Part shown: piece by piece, positions 30,411 through 43,330 of the stretch | How positions within the stretch are numbered: the first letter of the stretch is position 1 | Layout: each line of letters begins with the position of its first letter | NCBI RefSeq assembly: GCF_003019275.1 | Contig: NZ_CP027848.1 | Coordinates: 1,426,001-1,490,000, forward strand | From: Staphylococcus muscae | GTDB taxonomy: Bacteria; Bacillota; Bacilli; Staphylococcales; Staphylococcaceae | Direction of reading: 5' to 3' | DNA length: 64,000 bases | The notes under the pieces: model-generated | The model's input: the letters and a program-made list of their open reading frames with translations, nothing else | Told to the model about the DNA's origin: nothing | Database searches by the model: none | Made by a program: the position numbers and the translations under genes

Positions 30411-33008
30411 ATGGCTGAAACATCTGAATCAAGAATCAATGAACGGAATATCAGCAAAGAGATGCGTGAATCATTTTTGGACTATGCCATGAGTGTTATC
30501 GTATCTCGTGCATTGCCAGACGTAAGAGATGGTTTGAAGCCTGTGCATCGCCGTATACTTTATGGTTTGAATGAACAAGGCATGACGCCAGATAAACCTT
30601 ACAAAAAATCAGCACGTATCGTTGGGGACGTTATGGGTAAATATCACCCACATGGTGACTCATCTATTTACGAAGCAATGGTACGTATGGCACAAGAGTT
30701 CAGCTACCGTTACCCACTGGTAGATGGTCAAGGGAACTTCGGTTCAATGGACGGCGATGGTGCTGCCGCAATGCGTTACACAGAAGCACGAATGACGAAG
30801 CTGGCGCTAGAACTTTTAAGAGATATTAACAAAGATACGATTGATTTTATCGACAACTACGATGGGAACGAACGAGAGCCGAGTGTCTTGCCGTCTCGCT
30901 TCCCGAACTTATTAGTGAACGGTGCATCAGGAATTGCGGTTGGGATGGCAACGAATATTCCACCGCACAATATGCGTGAAGTCATTGACGGCGTGTTGAG
31001 TTTGAGTCACAATCCAGAGATTTCAACAGCAGAACTGATGGAAGACATCCAAGGACCAGACTTCCCAACAGCGGGTTTAATTCTTGGTAAGAGTGGTATT
31101 CGTCGTGCTTATGAAACAGGACGTGGTTCTATCATGATGCGCGCCAAAGCGGATATTGAATCACGTGGTGGTGGTCGTGAACGCATCGTTGTGACTGAAA
31201 TTCCTTTCCAAGTGAACAAGGCACGTATGATTGAGAAGATTGCGGATCTCGTTCGTGATAAGAAGATTGAAGGGATTACAGATTTACGTGATGAGACAAG
31301 CTTACGCACAGGTGTCCGCATTGTAATCGATGTTCGTAAAGACGCCAATGCAAGTGTCATTTTGAACAACTTGTATAAACAGACGCCATTGCAAACGTCA
31401 TTTGGCTTCAACATGATTGCATTAGTGAATGGTCGTCCACAACTTATCACGTTGAAAGAAGCACTGTACCATTACTTAGAACACCAGAAGGAAGTCGTAC
31501 GTCGTCGTACTGCATACAATTTACGTAAAGCGAAAGACCGTGCGCACATTCTTGAAGGGCTGCGTATTGCGCTCGATCATATCGATGAGATTATTACGAT
31601 TATTCGTGAATCAGAGACAGACAAAGTCGCAATGGATAGCTTACAGACACGTTTCTCATTGTCAGAGCGCCAAGCACAAGCTATTTTAGATATGCGCTTA
31701 CGTCGTTTGACAGGGTTAGAGCGTGACAAGATTGAAAATGAATACAATGAGTTGATTGCTTATATCGCTGAGTTAGAAGAGATTTTAGCAGACGAAGAAA
31801 AGTTACTCGCATTGGTACGTGAAGAGCTAACAGATATCAAAGAACGTTACGGTGATGATCGTCGTACAGAGATTCAATTAGGTGGCGTGGATCATCTAGA
31901 AGATGAAGACTTAATTCCAGAAGAACAAATTGTGATTTCATTAAGTCACAATAACTATATTAAGCGTCTACCTGTATCGACATATCGTGCACAAAATAGA
32001 GGTGGACGTGGTGTTCAAGGTATGAATACGCTTGAAGACGACTTCGTAAGTCAACTCGTAACGACAAGTACACATGATGATGTACTCTTCTTTACGAACA
32101 AAGGACGTGTGTATAAGTTACGTGGTTATGAAGTGCCGGAACTCTCACGTCAGTCTAAAGGAATTCCAGTCGTCAATGCGATTGCACTTGAGAGTGACGA
32201 AGTGATCAGTACGATGATTGCTGTGAAGGACTTGGATTCTGAAGATAACTTCTTAGTCTTTGTAACGAAAAAAGGCTTGGTGAAACGTTCAGCATTAAGC
32301 AACTTTAACCGCATCAACAAAAACGGTAAAATTGCGATTAAGTTCAGAGATGATGACGAACTGGTAGCGGTTCGTTTGACAGATGGACACAAACATATTC
32401 TGATTGGTACTTCTCAAGCTTCACTCATTCGCTTTAAGGAGACGGATATTCGTGCGATGAGCCGAATTGCCTCAGGTGTTAAAGGAATCTCATTACGTGA
32501 AGATGATGAAGTCATCGGTCTTGGTGTGGCAGATGAGGATAATCAAGCAGAAATTCTTGTTGTAACGGAGAAAGGTTACGGTAAGCGAACACCGATTGGT
32601 GAGTATCGCTTGTCACGTCGTGCAGGTATGGGTATTAAGACAGCCAATATCACTGAACGTAACGGTAAACTTGTATGTATTGCAACAGTCGAAGGTAATG
32701 AAGATGTGATGGTCGTAACAGACCATGGTGTCATCATTCGTATGGAAGTAGAAGATATTTCTGTTAACGGTCGTAATACACAAGGTGTACGTTTGATTCG
32801 CCTTGATGAGGATCAATTCGTATCAACTGTTGCGAAAGTAAAACAAGAACCAGATGACTTAGAAGCGGAAGAACAAGACAGCGGGATGTCTAAAGAAGTC
32901 GCTGAAATAGACAGTGATAACGCTGATGATTCAAAAGAAACATTGAGAGAAGACTTCATGGCACGTGTCGAAGAAGATATTGCCAATGAAGATGAGATAG
33001 ACGAATAA
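30411..33008 (+). CDS. gyrA: DNA gyrase subunit A
   Basis: An 865-residue GyrA. The start at ATG 30411 follows AAAGGAGG. The quinolone-resistance-determining region reads [12 protein letters not shown], with Ser84, Ser85 and Glu88, the residues found in quinolone-sensitive staphylococci. The catalytic Tyr region AMRYTEARM is present. The C-terminal beta-pinwheel carries the GyrA box [11 protein letters not shown], and the end is acidic ([15 protein letters not shown]), as in other staphylococci. Confidence 0.97.
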   Translation: MAETSESRINERNISKEMRESFLDYAMSVIVSRALPDVRDGLKPVHRRILYGLNEQGMTPDKPYKKSARIVGDVMGKYHPHGDSSIYEAMVRMAQEFSYRYPLVDGQGNFGSMDGDGAAAMRYTEARMTKLALELLRDINKDTIDFIDNYDGNEREPSVLPSRFPNLLVNGASGIAVGMATNIPPHNMREVIDGVLSLSHNPEISTAELMEDIQGPDFPTAGLILGKSGIRRAYETGRGSIMMRAKADIESRGGGRERIVVTEIPFQVNKARMIEKIADLVRDKKIEGITDLRDETSLRTGVRIVIDVRKDANASVILNNLYKQTPLQTSFGFNMIALVNGRPQLITLKEALYHYLEHQKEVVRRRTAYNLRKAKDRAHILEGLRIALDHIDEIITIIRESETDKVAMDSLQTRFSLSERQAQAILDMRLRRLTGLERDKIENEYNELIAYIAELEEILADEEKLLALVREELTDIKERYGDDRRTEIQLGGVDHLEDEDLIPEEQIVISLSHNNYIKRLPVSTYRAQNRGGRGVQGMNTLEDDFVSQLVTTSTHDDVLFFTNKGRVYKLRGYEVPELSRQSKGIPVVNAIALESDEVISTMIAVKDLDSEDNFLVFVTKKGLVKRSALSNFNRINKNGKIAIKFRDDDELVAVRLTDGHKHILIGTSQASLIRFKETDIRAMSRIASGVKGISLREDDEVIGLGVADEDNQAEILVVTEKGYGKRTPIGEYRLSRRAGMGIKTANITERNGKLVCIATVEGNEDVMVVTDHGVIIRMEVEDISVNGRNTQGVRLIRLDEDQFVSTVAKVKQEPDDLEAEEQDSGMSKEVAEIDSDNADDSKETLREDFMARVEEDIANEDEIDE

Positions 33009-33018
33009 ATGTTGATAT

Positions 33019-33060
33019 CAAAAAGGTTCAGAGCATGTAGATGTTCTGAACCTTTTTTTG
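33019..33060 (+). terminator. Terminator after gyrA
   Basis: AAAGGTTCAGA and TCTGAACCTTT pair around a loop of about 13 bases with a T-run. It may also serve the convergent nnrD gene. Confidence 0.85.
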
Positions 33061-33068
33061 CGTTTATG

Positions 33069-33881
33069 TTATTGTTCGAGTTGTTTCATGGCATAAGGAA
33101 TTTCGTCAATGATTTTTGAAGGTGGAACGACATACATATCTTTCGACAATTTTTCTCCAATGTAGCTATGCGTATAAGCGGCACTCGTCACAGCATCAAT
33201 TGTGTCATCAAATTGACCGATGAAGCTTGTGATCATGCCAGCTAGTGTATCGCCCATACCACCTGTTGCCATGGCAGGTGTACCAATTTCTAACTTATAT
33301 TCATTGTCTCTGAAGAAGATTTCAGTGCCGTGTTTCTTCAAAACAACTGTTGCGCCAATCTTATCGACAGCAGCACGATTGCGTTCATATGTCTGTTCTT
33401 CAATTGGAATACCACTAAGACGCTCCCATTCTTTTTGATGTGGTGTGTAAATGATTTTACATGGTGGGATTTCTGGTTTGAGCTTACTCATAATAGAAAT
33501 CGCATCGCCATCAACAATCAATGTATGGTGTGATTGAATATTTTGTAGCAAGAATGTCATCGCATTGTTCCCTTTAAAGTCGAGCCCGAGTCCTGGACCG
33601 ATTAAGATACAATCTGACTGTTCGATGACTTTTGTCAGTTTTTTCGTATCATTAATATCAATCACCATCGCTTCTGGACAGCGTGAATGGAGTGCGACAT
33701 GGTTCGTTGGATGCGTTGCTACCGTAATCAAACCACTACCACTGTACACGCATGCACGTGCAGCTAACATAATCGCGCCACCTAACGTTGCATTACCACC
33801 GATCAGAAGAATACGACCATAGTCACCTTTGTGTGTATCTTGTTTGCGTTTCGGTATTCTAACATCCGACAATATTTCCAT
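33069..33881 (-). CDS. nnrD: ADP-dependent NAD(P)H-hydrate dehydratase
   Basis: A 270-residue YjeF C-terminal-type (ribokinase-like) protein. It has GGNATLGGAIMLAA near the N-terminus, GPGLG, VDGDAISI and the catalytic GGMGDTLAGMI near residue 210. It repairs damaged NADH/NADPH hydrates using ADP. The epimerase domain is not fused here. It is in the standard staphylococcal position between gyrA and hutH, convergent with gyrA. Confidence 0.92.
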   Translation of the reverse strand: MEILSDVRIPKRKQDTHKGDYGRILLIGGNATLGGAIMLAARACVYSGSGLITVATHPTNHVALHSRCPEAMVIDINDTKKLTKVIEQSDCILIGPGLGLDFKGNNAMTFLLQNIQSHHTLIVDGDAISIMSKLKPEIPPCKIIYTPHQKEWERLSGIPIEEQTYERNRAAVDKIGATVVLKKHGTEIFFRDNEYKLEIGTPAMATGGMGDTLAGMITSFIGQFDDTIDAVTSAAYTHSYIGEKLSKDMYVVPPSKIIDEIPYAMKQLEQ

Positions 33882-34094
33882 AGAGCAAGAACCTCCTATC
33901 TGATATTCCGATATTACAACAAGATATGATATACGGGTGTGACTTATTCGTCAATAGATAAAATAAGGCGATTTAGCGTAGCATTCAAGTAACGCGCTAC
34001 CTAATAACGAATATTGTCACAACTATTGTGTAAGTGATAGCTGGAACCTATACTGAAATGAGGATGGTAAGAAATAACAAAGGGGTTGGATAAG

Positions 34095-35612
34095 ATGGTT
34101 TTATATTTAACAGGTGATCAGCTTAGGATAAATGATATACGTGACTTCTTGCATGAACAGGCAACCGTAGAGATCACAGAAGATGCATTAACACGTGTCA
34201 AAGAAAGCCGGGCAATCGTAGAACGTATTATTGAAAACAAAGAGACAGTTTATGGCATTACAACAGGATTTGGCTTGTTTAGTGACGTCCTTATTGATCC
34301 ACAACAATACAATCAACTACAAGTCAATTTGATACGCTCACACGCATGTGGGGTAGGGGAACCGTTCTCACAAGAAGTATCATTAGTCATGATGGTGTTG
34401 CGATTGAACACATTATTAAAAGGGCACTCTGGTGCGACAGTTGATCTCGTGAGACAGTTACAATTCTTTATCAATCAAAGAATCATTCCAGTTATTCCAC
34501 AACAAGGTTCACTTGGTGCATCGGGTGACTTAGCACCTTTATCACACCTAGCTTTGGCCTTAATAGGAGAAGGACGAGTTTACTATCAAGGGCAGTTGCT
34601 AGACAGCTCGGACGTCTTGGAGCGCTTAGATAGAGCGCCGTTAAAGTTACAAGCCAAAGAAGGTTTGGCATTGATTAATGGTACACAAGCGATGACTGCA
34701 CAAGGTGTTGTAACGATGATTGAAGCGGAGCATTTGGCTTTTGAAGTGGAATGGATTGCTGCTTTAACACATCAAGCGCTGAGAGGGATAACCGATGCCT
34801 ATCATACGTCTGTTCATACAGTACGGAACTTTGATGAACAAACAGACGTAGCAAGACGGATGTTAGACTGGCTTGAAGGGTCAACATTGACAACACGACA
34901 AGGGGAGTTACGTGTGCAAGACCCATACACATTGCGCTGTATACCACAAATACACGGTGCGAGCTTTCAAGTGTTCAATTATGTGCGTGAGAAGTTAGAA
35001 TGTGAGATGAATGCGGCTAATGACAATCCATTGATTTTTGATGAAGGAGATGAGACATTGGTCATCTCTGGTGGGAACTTTCATGGACAACCGATTGCGT
35101 TTGCATTGGATTTCTTAAAGATTGGTCTGAGTGAATTGGCTAATGTATCAGAAAGACGTCTAGAACGTCTTGTTAATCCACAGTTGAATGGTGGCCTACC
35201 TGCATTTTTAAGTCCAGAACCAGGACTGCAAAGTGGTGCGATGATTATGCAGTATGCGGCGGCAAGTCTCGTATCAGAGAATAAGACATTGGCACATCCA
35301 GCAAGTGTTGATTCCATTCCATCCTCAGCGAATCAAGAAGATCATGTATCAATGGGGACGATTGCTGCAAGACACGGATATAAAATATTGGAAAATGTAC
35401 GTCGTGTCATTGCTATTGAAGCAATTATTGCATTGCAAGCAGTTGAATTGAGGGGAATCGAAGGGCTTTCGCCAAAAACACGAGAACAGTACGAAGCACT
35501 ACGTGAAATCGTACCTTCAATTACAGAAGATCGCCAATTCCATAAAGATATTGAATATGTGGCGAATTATTTACAAAAAAGTGCGTATTATGATAGGGCT
35601 TGCAATTTATAA
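34095..35612 (+). CDS. hutH: Histidine ammonia-lyase
   Basis: A 505-residue lyase with the MIO-forming Ala-Ser-Gly at residues 142-144 ([14 protein letters not shown]), plus [10 protein letters not shown] and the [12 protein letters not shown] active-site region. It deaminates histidine to urocanate. ATG 34095 is chosen; AAAGGGGTTGG lies upstream and the TTG 34086 alternative overlaps it. It stands alone here, with no other hut genes nearby, as in S. aureus. Confidence 0.95.
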   Translation: MVLYLTGDQLRINDIRDFLHEQATVEITEDALTRVKESRAIVERIIENKETVYGITTGFGLFSDVLIDPQQYNQLQVNLIRSHACGVGEPFSQEVSLVMMVLRLNTLLKGHSGATVDLVRQLQFFINQRIIPVIPQQGSLGASGDLAPLSHLALALIGEGRVYYQGQLLDSSDVLERLDRAPLKLQAKEGLALINGTQAMTAQGVVTMIEAEHLAFEVEWIAALTHQALRGITDAYHTSVHTVRNFDEQTDVARRMLDWLEGSTLTTRQGELRVQDPYTLRCIPQIHGASFQVFNYVREKLECEMNAANDNPLIFDEGDETLVISGGNFHGQPIAFALDFLKIGLSELANVSERRLERLVNPQLNGGLPAFLSPEPGLQSGAMIMQYAAASLVSENKTLAHPASVDSIPSSANQEDHVSMGTIAARHGYKILENVRRVIAIEAIIALQAVELRGIEGLSPKTREQYEALREIVPSITEDRQFHKDIEYVANYLQKSAYYDRACNL

Positions 35613-35639
35613 AATAGTCTGATATATTAAATATAAATT

Positions 35640-37203
<1,564 letters not shown>

Positions 37204-37246
37204 TTATCGGTACCAATATTTACTCTCTAAATTAATATAGATACAT

Positions 37247-37297
37247 GAAGACCTTTTGAAGTGAATTCTCTCTCACTTTGAAAGGTCTTTTTTTGAT
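37247..37297 (+). terminator. Terminator after serS
   Basis: GACCTTTTGAAGTGA and TCACTTTGAAAGGTC pair around an 8-base loop, followed by seven Ts. The remaining bases to 37472 hold no gene. Confidence 0.85.
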
Positions 37298-37472
37298 ATT
37301 AAGACATCCTTCTGACTAATATTGTCAGAAAATTTAGTAACAAAAAACATTGCTTTAACAACGTTTTTAGACATCGGTATGTGTGCGTGCGCTGTGAAGG
37401 GTGTCTAATGATGTGGATTTTGAATTTAATTTGTAATACAATAAATTTAATTTTGATGAAGGGGGTCACATC

Positions 37473-38165
37473 ATGGCATATCAGACATTCAGACAAGGTA
37501 TCAAAGATTGTATTCCCACCTTGCTTGGATACGCAGGTATTGGCTTTTCATTCGGTGTCGTAGGGATAACATCTGGGTTCAATTTATTTGAAATCGCCTT
37601 ACTATCTATCTTAATTTATGCTGGCGCAGCACAATTCATCGTGATTGCTTTGATGGTTGTTCATACGCCTGTATGGGTTATCGTTCTTACCACGTTGATT
37701 GTTAACAGCCGAATGTTTTTGTTGAGCATGACGTTAGCACCTTCCTTCAAGCAGGAGACATTATGGCATCGTATAGGAATCGGTACCTTGTTGACGGATG
37801 AGACATTCGGGGTAGCAATTACTCCATACTCAAAAGGGGAGACGATTGGTCGTAACTGGATGTATGGTTTGAACATTACAGCATATCTCTTTTGGGTTTT
37901 TACGACAATTCTTGGTGGCGCACTCGGTGACTTTGTGAGTCGGCCAGAAATGCTCGGTCTTGATTATGCCATATTAGCGATGTTCGTTTTCTTGGCAGCA
38001 GCACAATTAGAAGGCGTACAGAAGTCTAAGATACGCCTATACTTGCTGCTTATCTTCGTCGTTATCGTATTAATGCTCGTATTAAGTCTATTTATGCCGT
38101 CTTATCTGGCTATTATGATTGCATCGATATTGACAGCGACATTAGGGATGGTGATGGAACAATGA
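37473..38165 (+). CDS. azlC: Branched-chain amino acid exporter large subunit AzlC
   Basis: A 230-residue membrane protein of the LIV-E/AzlC family (PTLLGYAGIGFSFGVVG, SILIYAGAAQFIVIAL near residues 50-65, NSRMFLLSMTLAP). It forms a branched-chain amino acid transporter with AzlD, whose gene overlaps it by 4 bases. GGGGGTCAC lies before the start. It is in the same position as in other staphylococci, between serS and metX. Confidence 0.9.
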   Translation: MAYQTFRQGIKDCIPTLLGYAGIGFSFGVVGITSGFNLFEIALLSILIYAGAAQFIVIALMVVHTPVWVIVLTTLIVNSRMFLLSMTLAPSFKQETLWHRIGIGTLLTDETFGVAITPYSKGETIGRNWMYGLNITAYLFWVFTTILGGALGDFVSRPEMLGLDYAILAMFVFLAAAQLEGVQKSKIRLYLLLIFVVIVLMLVLSLFMPSYLAIMIASILTATLGMVMEQ

Positions 38166-38491
38166 CATTTTATTTCTTAATTGCAGTCGTCTTATCAGGC
38201 GTTGTGACATTATTTGTACGTGTCTTACCATTAGTGATGATTTCCCGGATCGAATTCTCTGAGAAATTCATTAAATGGTTATCTTTTATTCCAATCACGT
38301 TATTTACAGCGCTTGTCGTTGATGGGTTGATCAAACAAGAGAGTGGTGTGTTTGGTTATGCTATCAATTGGACGTTTCTCATTGCGCTTGTTCCGACGAT
38401 ATGGATTGCCCTGCGCACACGGAGTTTGACAATAACAGTATTGGTGGGGATGGTGGCAGTGGCGTTATTGAGACTTACAATGGTCCCTTGA
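38162..38491 (+). CDS. azlD: Branched-chain amino acid transport subunit AzlD
   Basis: A 109-residue protein with about four membrane helices, including RVLPLVMISRIEFSEKFIKWLSFIP, the AzlD pattern (abbreviated). It overlaps azlC by ATGA, so it is translationally coupled and probably forms a complex with it. Confidence 0.9.
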   Translation: MTFYFLIAVVLSGVVTLFVRVLPLVMISRIEFSEKFIKWLSFIPITLFTALVVDGLIKQESGVFGYAINWTFLIALVPTIWIALRTRSLTITVLVGMVAVALLRLTMVP

Positions 38492-38546
38492 TGTTGTTTT
38501 ATAGATAAAAATAGTGTATCATAACACTTAATTTAAATATGCTGAA

Positions 38547-38649
38547 AACTTATTGAGAGAAGCTGAGGGATTTGGCCCGCTGACGCTTCAGCAACCACTT
38601 ATATACGAGAACGGTGCTACAACCAACGATTGCGGTCGGATAATAAGTC
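38547..38649 (+). ncRNA. SAM-I (S-box) riboswitch upstream of metX
   Basis: Conserved S-box blocks are present in order: AGAGAAGCTGAGGGA (38556-38570), GGCCCGCTGACGCTTCAGCAACC (38574-38596, abbreviated), then ACGGTGCTACAACC. P1 forms from ACTTATT (38548-38554) and AATAAGT (38642-38648). SAM binding stabilises P1 and lets the terminator form. Confidence 0.93.
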
Positions 38650-38665
38650 ATCCTATATAGATAAG

Positions 38666-38701
38666 ACTGTATCGTTGTTGGCTCAATGATACAGTTTTTT
38701 A
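38666..38701 (+). terminator. Riboswitch-controlled terminator before metX
   Basis: ACTGTATC (38666-38673) pairs with GATACAGT (38688-38695), then six Ts. It is the expression platform of the SAM riboswitch. Confidence 0.88.
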
Positions 38702-38719
38702 CTTTTAGGAGGGCGTGCA

Positions 38720-39685
38720 ATGAGCAACTATACCGTAGATACATTACATTTAGGAACATTCACAACAGAATCAGGCGAAACAATTCAAGATTTACAACTG
38801 CGCTATGAATATGTCGGTTACAAAGGGCAGCCATTGGTTCTCGTTTGTCATGCTTTAACGGGCAACCACCTAACTTATGGTACAGATGAACAGCCAGGAT
38901 GGTGGCGTGAAATTATCGATGGTGGATATATGCCGTTTCACGACTATCAGTTTTTAACATTTAACGTCATAGGCAGTCCGTTTGGATCAAGCTCACGTGC
39001 TAATGACAGTAAGTTTCCAGAGCACTTAACGATGCGTGATATCGTTAGAGCAATCGAACTTGGTGTGAAGGCACTCGGCTATACAGAAATTGATATTCTG
39101 ATCGGTGCATCTCTCGGTGGTATGCAGGTGATGGAGTTGTTATACAATCGACAGTTTCACGTGAAAAAGGCTGTGATTCTTGCAGCAACTGCGAAGACGT
39201 CTTCGTATAGCCGTGCATTTAACGAAATTGCACGTCAGGCAATACATTTAGGAGGAACAGAAGGATTGAGTATTGCACGACAGCTTGGTTTCTTGACTTA
39301 CCGTTCTTCTAAAAGTTATGAGTCAAGATTCACGCCGGATGAAGTGGTTGCTTATCAAAAATATCAAGGAGACAAGTTCAAGTCATCCTTCGACTTAGAG
39401 AGTTATTTGACACTGCTGGACGTCTTAGATAGTCATGATATTTATCGTGGGAGAGATGATGTGAGCGCAGTATTTCGCATGCTCGACACGAAAGTTTTAA
39501 CAATAGGTTTCGTGGATGACTTGCTATATCCAGATGATCAAGTTGAAGCGGTCGGCCAACATTTTCGTTATCATCGTCATTTCTTTGTCCCTGACAATGT
39601 TGGACATGATGGCTTCTTGCTAAACTTTAATGATTGGGCACCTTATCTCTATCATTTCTTAAAAGTTTCCCGTTTTCGTCGCTAG
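38720..39685 (+). CDS. metX: Homoserine O-acetyltransferase (MetX family)
   Basis: A 321-residue alpha/beta hydrolase-fold acyltransferase. The family pattern LVCHALTGNHLTYG is near residue 35, the nucleophile elbow GASLGGMQVMEL near 130, and the catalytic His in NVGHDGFLLN. It acylates homoserine, making the substrate for MetI of the metICFE operon. It is controlled by a SAM riboswitch, while metICFE has a T-box, so the pathway is regulated at two points by different signals. A parS-like site lies inside the gene. Confidence 0.9.
   Translation: MSNYTVDTLHLGTFTTESGETIQDLQLRYEYVGYKGQPLVLVCHALTGNHLTYGTDEQPGWWREIIDGGYMPFHDYQFLTFNVIGSPFGSSSRANDSKFPEHLTMRDIVRAIELGVKALGYTEIDILIGASLGGMQVMELLYNRQFHVKKAVILAATAKTSSYSRAFNEIARQAIHLGGTEGLSIARQLGFLTYRSSKSYESRFTPDEVVAYQKYQGDKFKSSFDLESYLTLLDVLDSHDIYRGRDDVSAVFRMLDTKVLTIGFVDDLLYPDDQVEAVGQHFRYHRHFFVPDNVGHDGFLLNFNDWAPYLYHFLKVSRFRR
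39153..39168. promoter_or_regulatory. Candidate parS site inside metX
   Basis: AGTTTCACGTGAAAAA matches TGTTTCACGTGAAACA at 14 of 16 positions, including the perfect core TTTCACGTGAAA. It encodes QFHVKK in metX. Confidence 0.6.
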
Positions 39686-39893
39686 GCTTAGACGGATATC
39701 TTACATTTTGTTATAATCAAAGGAATGAAGAAGAGAAGGGGTAAAATTTTGAATGCACATAGATGCAACAAGACATAGACGCCTCATTCTATTCGTATTT
39801 TGTCAGCGTCATATCAATCCAAGTCATTGTATTCGTATGGCAAAGTTTGTAAAATAAGCGATAAAGAAATAAATTAGTTTGGAAGTGGCGTTA

Positions 39894-40799
39894 TTGTTTT
39901 CAAAAATACAGTTTAAGCCAATGTTGCTATGTACACTTGCATGGCTGTTGGTCATCTTAGTAATAGACTTTTTACCCGCATTAGGATTGATTGTCGCACT
40001 GTTCGCAACACTCCCGGGTATTATATTATGGCATCGCTCAATCCATTCGTTCGGATTTAGTGTCTTTATTACATTCATCTTTGCAACATTAACAGGAAGT
40101 GTTTTGTTAATGAGCTTTATGATGATTGTGTTCGTAATGAGTGCACTGATTGGACGTTTGTTACAACAGCGTGCCTCTAAAGAACGCATCTTGTATATGA
40201 CAACATTGGTATCTAGTGTATTAACATTAGGTGTGATGATGTTTTTACAAAGTATTCGACAATTACCTTATGCACATGAAATGTTAGAACCTTATCAAGC
40301 CATCGTAGATCAAGCAGCTGCAATGCAAGATGTAGATGAAGCATCCAAAGAAGTGTTGAATGCGTCAGTACAACAACTTGCGATACAGATGCCAGGTTTG
40401 ATCGTTATTACATTAGCGCTTTTCATGTTTTTAACACTTGTTATCATTTGCCCTATTTTGCGCAAGTTCAAGATTGCAACACCGGTATTTAGACCGCTCT
40501 TTTTATGGCAGATGGGTCGTTCGATTTTTATTATTTATGCGATCGCATTATTGGTAGGCATGACAACTGAACCTGCAACGACAATGAATAGTATCAGTGT
40601 GAATTTTCAAGTTGTACTCGGCTTTTTACTCGTTATTCAAGGTTTGAGTTTTATCCATTATGTATGTGTGATGAACCGTCTACATATTAGTTTGACGATT
40701 GTGTTTGTCATGTTAGGTATTGTATTTTATCCTTTAACACGCTTAATTGGATTGTTAGATATAGGTTTGAATTTAAAAGGTATGATTAAAAAACGATAA
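39894..40799 (+). CDS. YybS-family (DUF2232) membrane protein
   Basis: About 301 residues with roughly eight membrane helices, matching the DUF2232/YybS proteins found directly upstream of gdpP and rplI in many Firmicutes. TTG 39894 (reading LFSKIQFKPM) has GGAAGTGG upstream and is preferred; TTG 39879 is the longer alternative. The function is unknown. It is followed by gdpP after 11 bases, so the operon is yybS-gdpP-rplI. Confidence 0.8.
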   Translation: MFSKIQFKPMLLCTLAWLLVILVIDFLPALGLIVALFATLPGIILWHRSIHSFGFSVFITFIFATLTGSVLLMSFMMIVFVMSALIGRLLQQRASKERILYMTTLVSSVLTLGVMMFLQSIRQLPYAHEMLEPYQAIVDQAAAMQDVDEASKEVLNASVQQLAIQMPGLIVITLALFMFLTLVIICPILRKFKIATPVFRPLFLWQMGRSIFIIYAIALLVGMTTEPATTMNSISVNFQVVLGFLLVIQGLSFIHYVCVMNRLHISLTIVFVMLGIVFYPLTRLIGLLDIGLNLKGMIKKR

Positions 40800-40810
40800 G
40801 AGGTGACAAA

Positions 40811-42778
40811 ATGAATCGTCATGCTATAAAGAAGGCACTGGTCATCCCGTTTGTATTGATGACGCTTGCTGCTATGATAAGCGTTGGTGTATTGGTCCTT
40901 TTTAACAAGATGACCGCACTCGTGTTGGCATTAGTGTTGTTCGTTGTGCTTATCATTTGTGCAGTACTTCTGAAACGTATGTATCAACATTTTGATCGCT
41001 ACATTGATCAGTTGAGCGGCAAGATTTCAGTTGGAAGTGATAGAGCGGTCAAAACGATGCCAATGGGATTGATTGTATTAGACGATGCAGAACAAATTGA
41101 ATGGGTCAATCCGTTTATGTCAGAACGTATTGAACGCAACGTGATTTCAGATCCAATCAATGAAGTGTACCCAAATATTTTGAAGCGATTAGAAAAAGCG
41201 AAAGAAATTGAATATGAAGATGGTCCATACGCATATCGTGTGAAATATTCAGAAGAAGAGAAAATACTTTACTTCCTTGATATGACAGAAGAAAGTGAAA
41301 TTCGACAAGAATATGAAGATCAACAGCCGATTATTGCAACGTTGTTTTTGGATAACTACGATGAAATTACACAAAATATGAATGATACGCAGCGTTCGGA
41401 GATTAACGCTATGGTGACACGTGTCATCAGCCGTTGGGCACAAACACATAATGTTTACTTCAAACGTTATAGCTCGGATCAATTCGTTGCGTATTTAAAT
41501 AGACGTATTTTACGTGAGATTGAGGAGAGTAAGTTCGATATTTTAAGTCAATTGCGTGAGAAGAGTAGTGGTTATCGTGCACAACTGACATTCAGTATCG
41601 GTGTTGGGGAAGGCTCAGAAAACTTAATCGATCTCGGAGAACTTTCACAATCTGGACTCGACTTAGCGTTAGGTCGTGGTGGCGATCAAGTAGCGATTAA
41701 AAATATCAATGGTAACGTTCGTTTCTACGGTGGTAAGACTGACCCGATGGAAAAACGGACGCGCGTTCGTGCACGTGTTATCTCACATGCGCTGAAAGAT
41801 ATCTTGCTTGAAGGTGACAAAGTGATTGTGATGGGACATAAGCGCCCAGACTTAGATGCGATTGGTGCAGCAATAGGTGTCACACGCTTTGCGATGATGA
41901 ATAACTTGGATGCGTATGTTGTGCTGAATGATTCAGATATTGATCCAACACTCCAACGTGTGATGGATGAAATCAATGAAAAGCCAGAGCTGAAAGAACG
42001 TTTCATTACATCTGATGAAGCGTGGGATATGATGACATCTAGAACGACTTTAGTAGTAGTTGATACACATAAACCAGAAATGGTGATTGATGAGAATATT
42101 TTAAATAAAGCGAACCGTAAAGTTGTGATTGACCACCATCGTCGTGGTGACAGCTTTATCTCGAATCCATTACTCGTATACATGGAGCCTTATGCAAGTT
42201 CTACGGCTGAACTTGTTACAGAGTTACTTGAATATCAACCGACAGAGCAACGTTTGACACGACTCGAGTCGACTGTTATGTATGCAGGTATTATTGTCGA
42301 TACACGTAATTTCACGTTGCGTACAGGATCACGGACATTTGATGCAGCAAGCTACTTGCGTGCACACGGTGCTGATACGATTCTGACACAGCATTTCTTA
42401 AAAGATGATATTGAAACATACATCAACCGTTCAGAGTTAATTCGTACGGTAGATTTACAAGATAACGGCATTGCGATTGCACACGGTGCAGATGACAAAA
42501 TCTATCACCCTGTAACAGTTGCCCAGGCGGCAGATGAATTGTTGAGCTTGGACGGCGTGGAGGCATCGTATGTCGTTGCACGCCGAGAGCAGGACTTAGT
42601 TGGAATGTCTGCACGTTCACTGGGTGGATTTAACGTTCAGTTAACGATGGAAGCGCTCGGTGGTGGCGGACATCTTACAAATGCAGCAACGCAGATGAAA
42701 GATGTAACGGTAGAAGCAGCAATTGAACAGCTGAAAACAGCAATTGCGGAACAAATAGATAGGAGTGACGAATCATGA
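40811..42778 (+). CDS. gdpP: Cyclic-di-AMP phosphodiesterase GdpP
   Basis: A 655-residue protein with two N-terminal membrane helices (about residues 10-55), a PAS-like domain, a degenerate GGDEF domain (about 170-300) and the DHH/DHHA1 catalytic part. The latter shows [33 protein letters not shown] and [10 protein letters not shown]. It degrades c-di-AMP, and loss-of-function changes raise beta-lactam tolerance in S. aureus. No truncation is seen. It overlaps rplI by 4 bases. Confidence 0.95.
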   Translation: MNRHAIKKALVIPFVLMTLAAMISVGVLVLFNKMTALVLALVLFVVLIICAVLLKRMYQHFDRYIDQLSGKISVGSDRAVKTMPMGLIVLDDAEQIEWVNPFMSERIERNVISDPINEVYPNILKRLEKAKEIEYEDGPYAYRVKYSEEEKILYFLDMTEESEIRQEYEDQQPIIATLFLDNYDEITQNMNDTQRSEINAMVTRVISRWAQTHNVYFKRYSSDQFVAYLNRRILREIEESKFDILSQLREKSSGYRAQLTFSIGVGEGSENLIDLGELSQSGLDLALGRGGDQVAIKNINGNVRFYGGKTDPMEKRTRVRARVISHALKDILLEGDKVIVMGHKRPDLDAIGAAIGVTRFAMMNNLDAYVVLNDSDIDPTLQRVMDEINEKPELKERFITSDEAWDMMTSRTTLVVVDTHKPEMVIDENILNKANRKVVIDHHRRGDSFISNPLLVYMEPYASSTAELVTELLEYQPTEQRLTRLESTVMYAGIIVDTRNFTLRTGSRTFDAASYLRAHGADTILTQHFLKDDIETYINRSELIRTVDLQDNGIAIAHGADDKIYHPVTVAQAADELLSLDGVEASYVVARREQDLVGMSARSLGGFNVQLTMEALGGGGHLTNAATQMKDVTVEAAIEQLKTAIAEQIDRSDES

Positions 42779-43221
42779 AAGTAATTTTTACACAAGACGT
42801 AAAAGGTAAAGGCAAAAAAGGCGAAATTAAAGATGTACCAGTCGGCTATGCGAATAACTTCTTAATCAAAAACGGTTATGCAGTTGAAGCGACACCGGGT
42901 AACTTAAAACAACTTGAACAAAAAAATAAACGCATTGAAAAAGAAAAACAACAAGAATTTGAAGATGCGAAAGCGTTAAAAGAAAAGCTCGAAACACTTG
43001 AAGTAGAAGTGAAGGCAAAATCAGGTGAAGGCGGCAAATTATTCGGTTCAATCAGTACGAAACAAATCGCTGAAGCATTGAACAAACAACACGGTATCAA
43101 GCTAGACAAACGCAAAATGGACTTACCGAATGGTATCCATGCGTTAGGATATACAAATGTACCTGTGAAGTTACACAAAGATGTAGATGGTACAATTCGT
43201 GTTCATACAGTAGAACAATAA
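42775..43221 (+). CDS. rplI: 50S ribosomal protein L9
   Basis: A 148-residue protein with the L9 signature [19 protein letters not shown] at residue 13, a long charged central helix (about 45-75) and a C-terminal globular domain. It is coupled to gdpP by an ATGA overlap. Confidence 0.97.
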   Translation: MKVIFTQDVKGKGKKGEIKDVPVGYANNFLIKNGYAVEATPGNLKQLEQKNKRIEKEKQQEFEDAKALKEKLETLEVEVKAKSGEGGKLFGSISTKQIAEALNKQHGIKLDKRKMDLPNGIHALGYTNVPVKLHKDVDGTIRVHTVEQ

Positions 43222-43243
43222 GAGCGTGATGGAGCGTGTTAGA

Positions 43244-43276
43244 GGCTGGGGCATAATGAACATGTTCCAGCCTTAA
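43244..43276 (+). terminator. Weak terminator between rplI and dnaB
   Basis: GGCTGGGGCAT (43244-43254) pairs with ATGTTCCAGCC (43262-43272), with two G-U pairs. The T-run after it is poor, so read-through into dnaB is likely. Confidence 0.5.
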
Positions 43277-43330
43277 TATATCAACCAGTCGATAGAGCGA
43301 AGTGCAATATAGTTAAAGGAGGCTGATGGC

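Noticed and set aside
38236-38252. Noc-binding-site-like sequence ATTTCCCGGATCGA in azlD
   Set aside because: Only the left half matches the Bacillus Noc site; no full palindrome ATTTCCCGGGAAAT was found in the window.
39779-39859. Short ORF (about 34 codons) between metX and the YybS gene
   Set aside because: Ribosome binding site spacing is poor and the sequence is not protein-like. It could be leader RNA of the YybS-gdpP operon.
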